Shown here: positions 16,145 through 23,986 of the stretch, one piece after another
Numbering within the stretch: the first letter of the stretch is position 1
Layout of the letters: every line of letters starts with the position of its first letter
Assembly: GCA_903904885.1 (NCBI GenBank)
Contig: CAIVED010000010.1
Span: 1 to 47,025 of the forward strand
Direction of reading: 5' to 3'
DNA: 47,025 nucleotides
Source: an uncultured archaeon
GTDB taxonomy: Archaea; Nanobdellota; Nanobdellia; Woesearchaeales; CAIVOO01
Translations under genes and position numbers: made by a program
Notes under the pieces: model-generated
Told to the model about the DNA's origin: nothing
Database searches by the model: none
The model's input: the letters and a program-made list of their open reading frames with translations, nothing else

Positions 16145-16545
16145 TTTACCAAATCCTCAAATGTTATTCCTAAAAGCTTTGCCTTGTCAAGATTAATGAC
16201 CAGATTTTCGCCTGAGGTTTTATTTGTTTCCCTCAGCGGAAAAAAATACCACTCCTCCCGGTCAAACCGAACTGCAATCCAGGGCTCTGCGCCGAACAAT
16301 TCAGCAAACTTGCCAAGCCCCTCTGCCTGCTCCTTTGTTATGTACTGGTTTTTTGATTTTGTGGACTTGCACTCAATCGCAAGCTTTTTCCTGTAGTTGC
16401 CGGCAATCACATCCGGGCTTGGGAATCTTGAGGAGCCCGAGCCGGCAATCCTGTGGGCTGCCCAGCCGGAATTCCAGAACAGCTCGATTAGCTCCCTTTC
16501 CGCGTTAGAACCCTTCTGCTTTTTATTTTGCATCATATTCGCCAT
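16141..16545 (-). CDS. hjc: Holliday junction resolvase Hjc
   Basis: 134-aa archaeal resolvase that cuts four-way junctions symmetrically. The PD-(D/E)xK catalytic set is visible: KGSNAERELIELFWNSGW (conserved Glu near the N-terminus), AGSGSSRFPSPDVIAGN (SPD, metal-binding Asp) and KLAIECKSTKSKNQYI (ExK). Length and order match Hjc (about 120-140 aa). Three nearby in-frame ATGs (16545, 16536, 16533) leave the exact start open by four residues. Co-transcribed with the HTH/Zn-ribbon gene. Functionally linked to the Hef and FEN1 genes nearby. Confidence 0.93.
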   Translation of the reverse strand: MANMMQNKKQKGSNAERELIELFWNSGWAAHRIAGSGSSRFPSPDVIAGNYRKKLAIECKSTKSKNQYITKEQAEGLGKFAELFGAEPWIAVRFDREEWYFFPLRETNKTSGENLVINLDKAKLLGITFEDLVK

Positions 16546-16617
16546 CTGTCAGGGATTTTGCCCAAGGGATGATACTTTACCGTTAACTTTTTAATTCTTT
16601 CTGTCTTACGCAATACA

Positions 16618-17106
16618 ATGATACCCGCATCCCAGTACATGGAAGAACAGGAAAGAATGTTTGAAGCTTTAAAATTTCTGAGTTCGCAAAATCCTAGTCT
16701 TAAATTGTTTATTGGGCTTAATAGAGCCCGTTTTAAAACTGAAGTAACCTGCCCGGATTATTCAATTGCAGATGAAGTTGGATTGGAACATCCTGACCAG
16801 GCACGCCCATACTACGCGGTAAATTTTCTGCGCAGGATGCTTACCCCATATGGAGAGGTTGAAATTATTTGCAGAAATGGTGTTGGAATGAATTTTTGGG
16901 CAGGAGATGTTGTTAATATTTGCGATTACCGTGACAAGGATGACAGGAATAGTTTATCTAAAATATACATTCAACGCGGGGTTAGGGCGGATCTTGCGGC
17001 CACATTAGTAACTAAGCTAAAAGTAGAATTTGAAAGAATAGAAACTGAAGAACAAAGATTTAGAACCCCACAACCCCAGCTTGGTGAACTAGATTCTCTT
17101 GATTAA
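16618..17106 (+). CDS. Uncharacterised 162-aa protein
   Basis: Not recognised. Soluble, acidic at the C-terminus, no signal peptide. N-terminal helix (QYMEEQERMFEALKFLSSQN), then alternating strand-like segments (KLFIGLNRARFKTEV; GEVEIICRNGVGMNFWAGDV) and a long C-terminal helix (DLAATLVTKLKVEFERIETE). A TTTTTAATTC box ~25-30 nt before the ATG suggests a leaderless message. Divergent from hjc and followed by a partial structured repeat and the histone gene. Confidence 0.7.
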   Translation: MIPASQYMEEQERMFEALKFLSSQNPSLKLFIGLNRARFKTEVTCPDYSIADEVGLEHPDQARPYYAVNFLRRMLTPYGEVEIICRNGVGMNFWAGDVVNICDYRDKDDRNSLSKIYIQRGVRADLAATLVTKLKVEFERIETEEQRFRTPQPQLGELDSLD

Positions 17107-17129
17107 TTGATTTATTGTCCTTTTGGATG

Positions 17130-17175
17130 CTTCCATTGCTTGCTCTAAGAGCAAGAACCAGAAACCGGGTTTTTA
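17130..17175 (-). repeat. Structured intergenic repeat, degenerate copy G
   Basis: On the minus strand the text CCGGTTTCTGGTTCTTGC matches the left arm of the repeat family (compare copy D). The arm is closed by a short, perfect 7-bp hairpin CTTGCTC/GAGCAAG (17139-17155, loop TAA) instead of the usual long loop. The rest of the 17107-17245 gap holds the histone promoter (AAATATTTAAAAAC, about 17212-17224). Confidence 0.45.
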
Positions 17176-17245
17176 GTTGAGAATTCTGCAGCGAATTGGG
17201 CATTAAAATAGAAATATTTAAAAACGCTCAGGCAAAAGGGGTGTT

Positions 17246-17455
17246 ATGATAAAAAAATACATTCCTTTGGCTGCCATGGAAAAGATTATGAAAACCGCAG
17301 GGGCCATGAGGGTTGCTGACAAGGCAAAGGTTGTTCTAAGGGATGCTTTGGAAGACATTGCAGACAACATCTCCCAGAATGCGGCCAGATACGCCCAGCA
17401 TTCAAAGAGAAAGACGGTCAAGGGCTCTGATGTCAAATTGGCTGCGAAGATGTGA
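17246..17455 (+). CDS. Archaeal histone
   Basis: 69-aa tailless histone fold protein that dimerises and wraps DNA. Reads IPLAAMEKIMKTAGAMRVAD (helix 1), AKVVLRDALEDIADNISQNA (long helix 2) and KRKTVKGSDVKLAAK (helix 3 with the conserved R-T/K-T-V..D pattern). The N-terminus has MIKKY in place of the common short MA.LP. A TATA-like box ~25-30 nt upstream of the ATG implies a near-leaderless transcript. It precedes the dUTPase gene by ~34 nt. Confidence 0.95.
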   Translation: MIKKYIPLAAMEKIMKTAGAMRVADKAKVVLRDALEDIADNISQNAARYAQHSKRKTVKGSDVKLAAKM

Positions 17456-17489
17456 AATTATTTAAAACAACGCAGATTATTTCTTTTCT

Positions 17490-17969
17490 ATGAAACCCGT
17501 TCTGAAAATAAAAGCAGTTGCCGGCAATCTTGAGCCTGTAAAATACGCAAAGGAAGGCGATGCAGGAATTGATTTGCGCGCCTCCGGCAAATGGGTTGTT
17601 GATTTGGATTCTGAAAAAAAGGAAATAGTCCAGGAAAGCTACGAACTAAAGCCAATGGAACGCATTCTTGTAAAAGCCGGGATTGAAATTGAAATACCGA
17701 ACGGCTTCTGGGGAAACATAAGGGACAGGAGCGGGGTTGCATTCAACCACGGAGTCCATGCCCTTGCAGGGGTAATTGATGAAACTTATAGGGGAGAGAT
17801 TGGAGTGGTCATAATAAATCTTGGGAATAAAACATTCGCAATAACCAAGAACGACCGGATTGCCCAGATGGTTGTAACACCATATTCTGCTGTTGACATT
17901 GTCTACGAAGAAAACCTGGAAGAAAGCAACAGGGGAAAGGATGGGTTTGGGAGTACCGGTAAAAAATAG
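17490..17969 (+). CDS. dut: dUTP diphosphatase (trimeric dUTPase family)
   Basis: 159 aa; hydrolyses dUTP to dUMP and PPi, keeping uracil out of DNA. All five trimeric dUTPase motifs can be read: motif 1 GDAGIDLRAS, motif 2 RDRSGVAF (the usual GRSS/RSG), motif 3 GVIDETYRGEIGVVIINLG, motif 4 KNDRIAQMVV, and motif 5 NRGKDGFGSTGKK with the C-terminal Phe that stacks on the base. dCTP deaminase is related, but motif 3/5 favour dUTPase. Probably expressed with or just after the histone gene. Confidence 0.93.
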   Translation: MKPVLKIKAVAGNLEPVKYAKEGDAGIDLRASGKWVVDLDSEKKEIVQESYELKPMERILVKAGIEIEIPNGFWGNIRDRSGVAFNHGVHALAGVIDETYRGEIGVVIINLGNKTFAITKNDRIAQMVVTPYSAVDIVYEENLEESNRGKDGFGSTGKK

Positions 17970-17989
17970 GATACAAAAAAATAAAACCC

Positions 17990-18162
17990 TTTCTGGCGCA
18001 ATTCTTATGCTTCAAGTTGTTTCCTAACTAATGCCCGATTGCCAGAATTGCGGAAAACAATAATTGCCTAAGGCAATTACTCTTTCATTTCTTGCATGGC
18101 ACTCCCGCAGAATAAGCTGATCAAACATCAGGAGTAATGCAAGAACCAGCAAAAGGAATTTT
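17990..18162 (-). repeat. Structured intergenic repeat, copy B
   Basis: Near-full copy on the minus strand starting 9 nt after the rnz stop, in sense with rnz. Hairpin 1: GGTTCTTGCAT (18147-18137) with ATGCAAGAA (18095-18087), with inner ACTCC/GGAGT. Hairpin 2: AATTGCC/GGCAATT with loop TTA (18079-18063). Hairpin 3: CGCAATTCT (18052-18044) with AGAATTGCG (18006-17998), where other copies have GGCAGTTCT/AGAACTGCC: compensatory changes at two pairs. A T-rich run (complement of 17973-17987) follows, so it could double as terminator. It sits between the convergent dut and rnz genes. Confidence 0.85.
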
Positions 18163-18170
18163 ATTAGAAA

Positions 18171-19061
18171 TCAAACCTTTATTCTCATAAAATCATGCGC
18201 AGCAACAGAGTTTGCAAAATACGTCTGCGCCTCTTCCTCAATCTCATGAAGTGACTTGTACCGCTGCGAGAAATGCGTCAGAACAACTCTCTTCACATTG
18301 GCGCTGTTCGCAATCAATGCTGCCTGCTTCGCAGTCAGATGCTCGTAGCTCTCTGCCTTTTCCTCTTTTTCAGATACATATGTGGATTCAATAATCAGCA
18401 AATCGGAATTCTTGGCAAGTTTCACGGCATTGTCGCAATAGGCTGTGTCAACAATGTATGCAACTTTCTTCCCAGGAACCAAGATAGTCGCCTGCTTTGC
18501 TGTTATTTTCTTTCCGTCAAACATCACATCCTGGCCGTTCTGCAGCCTGCTCCACAAATTGCCATGGGGAATTTTCATTGATTTCATAAAATCAAGGTTC
18601 ATTTTCCTTTTCGGATTCTCGGCAATTGCAAACCCCAATGTTGGAACTGGATGCTTCATTGGCAGGCATTCCACATTGTACTCCTCGCTTTTGTAAATAA
18701 CTCCCTTTGTTGCATCATGCACCTGTATCTCAAACCTTAGGTCAAACTCAAATGCTTTCAGCACATAGCTGAAATGCTTTTTTGTGCCCTTTGGGCCGTA
18801 AATATGAAGAGTTTTGTCATAGGCCTGGCTGCACATTGTCTGTATAAGCCCTGGAAGCCCCAGAACATGGTCCCCGTGCCAGTGGGTTATGAAAATCTTG
18901 CTTATTCGGTTGATGTCAACCCCTGCAATTTTCATCTGCCTCTGGGTGCCTTCCCCGCAGTCAAACAGGACAGAATCCTTTTCATGATAGATTAAAGTAG
19001 CTGAATGGTTCCTGTCCTTTGTCGGCACCATGGAGGATGTGCCCAGCATTAGTATTTCCAT
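18171..19061 (-). CDS. rnz: Ribonuclease Z (tRNA 3' processing)
   Basis: 296-aa short-form tRNase Z of the metallo-beta-lactamase fold that removes tRNA 3' trailers. Zinc motif THWHGDHVLGLP (H60, H62, D64, H65), upstream FDCGEGTQRQMK, PMKHPVPTLGF with the exosite-proximal His, VDTAYCDNAVKLA (Asp ligand) and the C-terminal LTHFSQRY (His ligand of RNase Z, HxS.RY). Length is typical (about 300 aa). A TTTAAAATACC-type promoter lies ~25-30 nt upstream. It sits back to back with endA, the tRNA splicing enzyme. Confidence 0.95.
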   Translation of the reverse strand: MEILMLGTSSMVPTKDRNHSATLIYHEKDSVLFDCGEGTQRQMKIAGVDINRISKIFITHWHGDHVLGLPGLIQTMCSQAYDKTLHIYGPKGTKKHFSYVLKAFEFDLRFEIQVHDATKGVIYKSEEYNVECLPMKHPVPTLGFAIAENPKRKMNLDFMKSMKIPHGNLWSRLQNGQDVMFDGKKITAKQATILVPGKKVAYIVDTAYCDNAVKLAKNSDLLIIESTYVSEKEEKAESYEHLTAKQAALIANSANVKRVVLTHFSQRYKSLHEIEEEAQTYFANSVAAHDFMRIKV

Positions 19062-19142
19062 TTTGACTCCCTATTTAAAAGCAAAGATTTAAAATACCCT
19101 TTGCTATAAGTATTTATAAGGTTTTGTTTGGGGGGATTGGAT

Positions 19143-19700
19143 ATGGCAGCAAAAAAGGCTAAGGAAGAAGAATCTGAGAAAATCGTAAAGGCCTATGTTA
19201 CAGGAATGAATTCGATTACAGAAGATTCTGACCTTGCAAGGGAACTGTACAACCAAAGCAGGTTCGGGGCTGTGCTGGAAAGCAAAAAAGTCCAGCTCTC
19301 GCTTATAGAATCGCTTTACCTTCTTGAAAAGGGCAAGATATCTATCCTGAAAAACCGCAAAAAAATCTCATTTGACGATTTAATGAAAAATGCAGAGAAA
19401 AAAGAGCCGAACATCTGGACAAGATTTCTGGTTTTCAAGGACCTGAGAAACAGGGGATACATTGTCAAAACCGCCCTTAAATTCGGCGCAGACTTCCGGG
19501 TCTATGACCGCGGAGTGAAGCCGGGAGAAGACCACGCAAAGTGGGTTGTCTATCCAGTGAATGAGGGAGAAGGATTGACATGGTATGAATTTGCCGCAAA
19601 AAACCGGGTCGCCCACTCGACAAAAAAAAGGCTGCTGATTGCCATAGTTGATGATGAGTGCGATGTTACCTATTATGAGATAAAATGGACAAGGCCATGA
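19143..19700 (+). CDS. endA: tRNA-splicing endonuclease EndA
   Basis: 185-aa intron endonuclease. The catalytic triad Tyr/His/Lys is in place: Tyr in DFRVYDRG, His in GEDHAKWVVYPV and Lys in AHSTKKRLLIAIV. The C-terminal domain (KDLRNRGYIVKTALKFGADF onward) is standard; the N-terminal domain (ESKKVQLSLIESLYLLEKG) is also recognisable, so this is the one-domain homotetramer type by length. The ATG at 19143 is preferred over a TTG at 19128: a TATTTATAAGG box (19111-19121) places the transcript start close to it. The next gene begins inside its last codons. Confidence 0.93.
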   Translation: MAAKKAKEEESEKIVKAYVTGMNSITEDSDLARELYNQSRFGAVLESKKVQLSLIESLYLLEKGKISILKNRKKISFDDLMKNAEKKEPNIWTRFLVFKDLRNRGYIVKTALKFGADFRVYDRGVKPGEDHAKWVVYPVNEGEGLTWYEFAAKNRVAHSTKKRLLIAIVDDECDVTYYEIKWTRP

Positions 19701-20620
19701 ACGAGGATCAGGTAATAAGGATTGTCGCAACCAAGGGGCCGATAATTCCCATACAGGTTGTAAAGGAAATAGGCGGCAATACAATGTTTGCCGGTGCGAT
19801 TCTATCACAGTTGGTTGATAAAAAAAGAGTCATTGTTTCAAGCATAAAGATGGGCGGCTCTCCCCTTTATTACATAAAAGGCCAGGAAAGCAGGCTTCAG
19901 GATTATGTTAAATACCTCAACGAAAAAGACAGGCAGGCATTTGAGCTGCTAAGGAACAGCAAAATTTTAAGGGACACAGAGCAGTCCGCCCTTTCAAGGG
20001 TATGCCTGAGAAACATAAAAGACTTCGCAGTTCCGCTTGAGGTAAAATTCGGCGACCAGACTGAGATATTCTGGAAATGGTATCTTCTAAGCGATGAAAA
20101 CGCCACTGAACTGATAAAAAACAATCTTAATATTCCCCAAAAAGAGAGGGAAGAGAAAAAACTGGAGGAAAAAAAGCCGGAAGAGAAAAGGGAATCCGAT
20201 ACTCATCTTCAGGAATTCGGCCAGGAGAGAAAGGAAAGGCTAAGGCCCGCAGAAATAAAAGCGCCCGAAAAAACCCCCGAACCAGCAAGGGACATGCCAA
20301 TCAATATAAATGCTGATACTTTCCTGGAGAAAATAGCAAATTTTTTAAAAACAAAAGACATCTCGATAAAAAAGGCAGAGGTTAAGAAGAAAGCCTCTGA
20401 GATTGAGCTCATATTGCTTGTTCCCAGCGCTGTGGGGCAGATAGAGTATTACTGCAGGGCAAAGAACAAGAAAAGCATTAGCGATGCTGACATCTCCGCG
20501 GCCTATGTCCAGGGCCAGCTGAAAAAGCTGCCTGCGATGCTGCTTACAACAGGGGATGTGACAAAGAAAGCAAAGGAACTGCTTTCCAAGGACATAAAAA
20601 TAAGCATAATGAAAATGTAA
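19697..20620 (+). CDS. Winged-helix protein with nuclease-fold-like C-terminus
   Basis: 307 aa. The N-terminus looks like a winged-helix domain (IVATKGPIIPIQVVKEIGGN; LSQLVDKKRVIVSSIKMGG; PLYYIKGQE, residues ~5-70). A charged, low-complexity Glu/Lys/Pro linker spans about 150-210. The C-terminal ~95 residues (KASEIELILLVPSAVGQIEY onward; YVQGQLKKLPAMLLTTGDVT) resemble a Mrr/RecB-type PD-(D/E)xK fold, but the ExK is replaced by CRAK, so it may be inactive. ATG chosen because it overlaps the endA stop (ATGA); an ATG 12 nt earlier is possible. Function unknown. Confidence 0.65.
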   Translation: MNEDQVIRIVATKGPIIPIQVVKEIGGNTMFAGAILSQLVDKKRVIVSSIKMGGSPLYYIKGQESRLQDYVKYLNEKDRQAFELLRNSKILRDTEQSALSRVCLRNIKDFAVPLEVKFGDQTEIFWKWYLLSDENATELIKNNLNIPQKEREEKKLEEKKPEEKRESDTHLQEFGQERKERLRPAEIKAPEKTPEPARDMPININADTFLEKIANFLKTKDISIKKAEVKKKASEIELILLVPSAVGQIEYYCRAKNKKSISDADISAAYVQGQLKKLPAMLLTTGDVTKKAKELLSKDIKISIMKM

Positions 20621-20631
20621 GGGGGTAAAAA

Positions 20632-21243
20632 ATGAAAAAACTAATAGCTTTATTGCTGGTATTGTCTGTTATCCTGTTTGCCTGCGCAAAGGAAACAAAG
20701 GTAACACAGACAGCAACCACGGGAGGGGTGCAGCCGGGCGTGATTTCTGAGGAAACCAGGACAGCAAGCCAGCCTGCTGCAGCGGCTTCGGCAACAGCAG
20801 ACATAACTGCTTTAACCAGCGCAGGAAATGACTGCCTGAAGGAAAACATAAAGGTTTGCCTTCCAGTTAACTATGCGCTTGCAAGCGTAGGGGACACGGT
20901 AGGATTTGCATTCGGGGTTCAGAACATGCTGCCCCAGGCAAAGAAAATTGCGCTCAAGGTGAAGTTCGTAAGAACCCAGCAAACTTTGGGAGAGCTTGCG
21001 ATTGAGCCGGACAAGGATTACATGACTAGATGGCTTTCGGTAAATGACATAAATCCGTACTATGATGTAGACCCTGGCCAGAAGCTTTCAAAGCCCATGC
21101 TGGTTAAAATAGGGGACAACATTGCGGACGGCAAGCCGACGGTCAAGGGAGCCTACCTATTTGAGGTTCAGGCCCAGACATACGACAACGGCTTTTATGA
21201 AAACTACGGCGGGCCTCAGCAGTTCACAGTAAGGGTTCAGTAA
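20632..21243 (+). CDS. Secreted lipoprotein, uncharacterised
   Basis: 203 aa with a lipoprotein signal: positively charged start, hydrophobic core and lipobox LFAC with Cys at residue 18. A Thr/Ala/Ser-rich linker (21-60) leads to a beta-rich domain (NYALASVGDTVGFAFGVQN; KKIALKVKFVRTQQTLGELA; KGAYLFEVQAQTYDNGFYE) with a Cys pair (DCLKENIKVC). It resembles Ig-like/CARDB-like extracytoplasmic domains and recalls the three lipoproteins at 31-34 kb, but no close family was recognised. GGGGG lies ~6 nt upstream of the ATG and the gene is 11 nt after the preceding one. Confidence 0.75.
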   Translation: MKKLIALLLVLSVILFACAKETKVTQTATTGGVQPGVISEETRTASQPAAAASATADITALTSAGNDCLKENIKVCLPVNYALASVGDTVGFAFGVQNMLPQAKKIALKVKFVRTQQTLGELAIEPDKDYMTRWLSVNDINPYYDVDPGQKLSKPMLVKIGDNIADGKPTVKGAYLFEVQAQTYDNGFYENYGGPQQFTVRVQ

Positions 21244-21274
21244 ACCCTTTATTTTTTTTACTTATTTTTGACAA

Positions 21275-22312
21275 ATGGGAACCAAACTAAAGGACATAAT
21301 AGAAAAAAAAGAAACTTCTTTTAAGGAATTGGCAGGAAAAAGGGTTGTTGTTGATTCATTTAACATACTTTACCAGTTTTTGAGCTCCATAAGGCAGGCA
21401 GATGGAACGCCTCTGATGGACAGCAAAGGGAATGTCACCAGCTACCTAAGTGGCCTGTTTTTCCGAACAGCAAAAATGATGGAGCATGACCTAAGGCCCA
21501 TATTTGTTTTTGACGGCAAAGCCCCAGTCCTGAAAAAAACAGAAAGGGAAAGAAGGGCGGAAGTTAAGGAAGAGGCAAAGAAGCAGTATGAAATAGCCAA
21601 AGAACGGGAAGACATAGATTCAATGAAAAAATTTGCCGCCAGGACATCGGTCCTCTCGCCGGCAATGGTTGAGGAGGCAAAGGAACTGCTTGAAGCGATG
21701 GGGCTGCCGGTTATACAGGCTCCTTCCGAAGGGGAAGCCCAGGCGGCGTTCATGGTAAACAACGGCGATGCATTTGCAGAGGTGAGCCAGGACTATGACT
21801 GCCTGCTCTACGGGGTTAAAAGGGTCATACACAACCTTACTGTTTCTGAAAAAAGAAAAAAACCCGGAACACTGAGTTTTATGAAAGTGGTTCCGCAAAT
21901 GGTTGACCTGAAGGAAAATCTTGAAATGCTTGGAATAGACCAGGAGCAGCTGCTTATGCTGGGAATATTGGTGGGAACTGATTACAACATAGGCGGAGTA
22001 AAGGGGATTGGCCCAAAAAACGCGCTTAAGCTCGTCAAGGAATACAAAGGAAGGTATGATGAGATGTTTGAAAGCGTTAAATGGAGTGAATACTTTGAAG
22101 TCGGCTGGAAAGAGATTTCCAATGTTATCAAAAATATGCCTGTGACCAAGGATTATAAAATCGGATTCAAAGCAGTTGATGCTGATAAGATAAAAAAAAT
22201 ACTTGTGGAGAGGCATGAGTTCGGCGAGGAGAGGATTGACTCTGCACTGGACAAGCTTAGGCAAAGGGTAAAGGAAAAAGCCCAGACAGGGCTTGGAGAC
22301 TGGGTAAGATGA
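21275..22312 (+). CDS. fen: Flap endonuclease 1
   Basis: 345-aa FEN1, which cleaves 5' flaps during Okazaki fragment maturation and repair. N region GKRVVVDSFNILYQFLSSIR (first metal Asp), internal region VFDGKAPVLKKTERERR, APSEGEAQAAFMVNNGDAF and SQDYDCLLYGVKRVIHNL (acidic active site), LGILVGTDYNIGGVKGIGPK (H2TH with the last Asp). The C-terminal QTGLGDWVR is a degenerate PCNA-interacting peptide (QxxLxxWF type) lacking the second aromatic. Followed by two genes with ATGA overlaps. Confidence 0.95.
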   Translation: MGTKLKDIIEKKETSFKELAGKRVVVDSFNILYQFLSSIRQADGTPLMDSKGNVTSYLSGLFFRTAKMMEHDLRPIFVFDGKAPVLKKTERERRAEVKEEAKKQYEIAKEREDIDSMKKFAARTSVLSPAMVEEAKELLEAMGLPVIQAPSEGEAQAAFMVNNGDAFAEVSQDYDCLLYGVKRVIHNLTVSEKRKKPGTLSFMKVVPQMVDLKENLEMLGIDQEQLLMLGILVGTDYNIGGVKGIGPKNALKLVKEYKGRYDEMFESVKWSEYFEVGWKEISNVIKNMPVTKDYKIGFKAVDADKIKKILVERHEFGEERIDSALDKLRQRVKEKAQTGLGDWVR

Positions 22313-22521
22313 AAAATTCAAACAAGATTGCTACTTTTTTGGGGGCACTGGCTGTGAAACTGCTAACATATGTTGCTGTTTCCTGCGTTTTTGTCCTGTT
22401 ATTCTGGTGGTCGGGCATTATTGGAAATTTCAGTTGGAAATATGTTATCATAATGGCCCTCGGAATACTTTGCCTAAGGATTTTCATGGCAGAAATACTT
22501 GTAAAGCAGGATAAAAAATGA
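22309..22521 (+). CDS. Small membrane protein
   Basis: 70 aa with two membrane helices (about 8-33 and 38-62) and short polar ends. It overlaps fen upstream and trm5 downstream by 4 nt each (ATGA both times), so although no family is recognised the tight coupling argues that it is real. Topology would place both termini on the same side of the membrane. Confidence 0.65.
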   Translation: MKNSNKIATFLGALAVKLLTYVAVSCVFVLLFWWSGIIGNFSWKYVIIMALGILCLRIFMAEILVKQDKK

Positions 22522-23540
22522 AAGGGCTGAAGGTTTCTTTGAAAGATGCGCAGCGGACAAAGGAGATTCTCCACGCAAACGGGCTTATGGCCGACTGCAA
22601 AGCGATAAAAGAGGGCAGTTTCCTGATTTTCCCTGTTAAAACTGCTGCTAATGCAAAAAAGCTGGTTAAAAATTCGGAGGTTGTTGAGAAAAAGTTTGAG
22701 AAGATTGAAAAATCAAAAACACTGCGCGGCATTCTGGAGAAAAAACTTACAAAAAATGAGCTTGACATGCTTAAAACATCCTTTGATGTTGTGGGAACAA
22801 TAGCAATTCTTGAGGTTGAAAAGGAGATGGAGAAAAAAGAGAAGGTTCTTGCAGAATCCCTGCTAAAAATAAATCCCCGGATTAAAACCGTGCTGAAAAA
22901 AGAGGGAGGCCACGGCGGAGAATTCCGAGTGCAGAGGATGAGATTCCTTGCTGGCGATGACACAAGGGAAACAATCCACCGGGAAAACGGAATCCAGCTT
23001 AAAATAAATGTTGAAACAGTTTATTTTTCATCCAGGTTAAGCACAGAAAGGAAGAGGATTGCCGAATTGGTAAAGCCGAATGAAAAAGTTTTGGTGATGT
23101 TTTCCGGCGCAGGGCCCTATGTCTGCGTAATTGCAAAAAAAACAAATGCAAAGGATGTTGTTGGCGTTGAAATCAATCCAGAAGGCCACAGGTATGCTGT
23201 GGAGAATCTGCTGCTGAACAAAATAAATAATGCGAGATTATATCTTGGTGACGTCAAAGAAATTATCCCGAAGTTAAACGAAAAATTTGACAGAATATTG
23301 ATGCCATTGCCGAAATCCGCGGAGGATTTCCTGGACACTGCGCTTTCTGCCTCCAAAAAAGGGACAATTGTGCATTTCTATGATTTCCTTGAGGAGAAAG
23401 ACATACCACAGAAGGCAGTTGAAAAAATAGAAAGCGCCTGCAAACGAAACAAAATGAAATGCAAAATACTGCATTATGTGAAATGCGGCCAGAATGCGCC
23501 GAGGAATTACCGGGTTTGCGTTGATTTTGAGGTTGAGTAA
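22518..23540 (+). CDS. trm5: tRNA (guanine37-N1)-methyltransferase Trm5
   Basis: 340 aa; makes m1G37 in tRNAs reading codons that start with C (and precursors of wyosine). Segments: THUMP-like/D1 start, KTVLKKEGGHGGEFRVQRMR, INVETVYFSSRLSTERKRIA (R of the catalytic region), SAM site VLVMFSGAGPYVCVIAKKTN, VGVEINPEGHRYAVENLL, and FDRILMPLPKSAEDFLD. In archaeal Trm5 the last motif is usually N-L-P; here it is P-L-P, which is unusual. Taw2, a related aminocarboxypropyl transferase, is the main alternative. Third gene of the fen operon. Confidence 0.88.
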   Translation: MKGLKVSLKDAQRTKEILHANGLMADCKAIKEGSFLIFPVKTAANAKKLVKNSEVVEKKFEKIEKSKTLRGILEKKLTKNELDMLKTSFDVVGTIAILEVEKEMEKKEKVLAESLLKINPRIKTVLKKEGGHGGEFRVQRMRFLAGDDTRETIHRENGIQLKINVETVYFSSRLSTERKRIAELVKPNEKVLVMFSGAGPYVCVIAKKTNAKDVVGVEINPEGHRYAVENLLLNKINNARLYLGDVKEIIPKLNEKFDRILMPLPKSAEDFLDTALSASKKGTIVHFYDFLEEKDIPQKAVEKIESACKRNKMKCKILHYVKCGQNAPRNYRVCVDFEVE

Positions 23541-23807
23541 CTAAGAAATTTGATTCTGGCGATTTTTAGAAATTATGAATATTGCCAGATTTATTACCGC
23601 TCCGATTATAAAACCAAATATGAATCCAATTGTTATCACGCCCAATATCTCAGGCAATGAAGGAGGAAATGAAAACATCGGGAGCATATTTGAAGACTCA
23701 GCTACCTTTGAAAGTTGATTGGAAATATAAAAAGTTGCAACCAAATGAAAAAGCTCAAGTAAAACGGCAACGATTATGCCAGTTAACCAGCAGTATTTCC
23801 ATTTCAT
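23541..23807 (-). CDS. Small membrane protein
   Basis: 88 aa with two hydrophobic helices (about 6-27 and 55-81) joined by a polar loop rich in Ser and Pro. No family recognised. The gene is convergent with trm5, its stop abutting the trm5 stop with no gap. The upstream region has a TTTATAAA box (23833-23840), 25-30 nt before the ATG, supporting expression. Confidence 0.6.
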   Translation of the reverse strand: MKWKYCWLTGIIVAVLLELFHLVATFYISNQLSKVAESSNMLPMFSFPPSLPEILGVITIGFIFGFIIGAVINLAIFIISKNRQNQIS

Positions 23808-23895
23808 AACAATCTATGATGAATTATTGCTGTTTATAAAATTATCTCTGAATTTTAACAATAACATTTAAAAGCTTTATCCTCCAAATCCTAAA

Positions 23896-23985
23896 CAAAG
23901 AAGCGCAACGTGCAATGATTAAGTGAACACCCGTCTAGCCGAAAGGCAATGAGATGCGGAAGTAACTGCTGAGCACGCGCAGATT
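23896..23985 (+). ncRNA. Candidate box C/D guide sRNA
   Basis: In the gap 23808-23986, a promoter CATTTAAAAGC (23865-23875) is followed 25 nt later by a compact structured sequence. A terminal stem CGTGC (23909-23913)/GCACG (23973-23977) encloses a C-like box ATGATTA (23915-23921) and a perfect D box CTGA (23969-23972). Inside are a D'-like CCGA (23939-23942) and a C'-like AATGAGA (23949-23955). The GA pairs needed for the kink-turn are present. Guide segments would be ACACCCGTCTAG (before D') and GAAGTAACTG (before D). The C box has one mismatch and no target was confirmed. Confidence 0.5.
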
Positions 23986-23986
23986 C

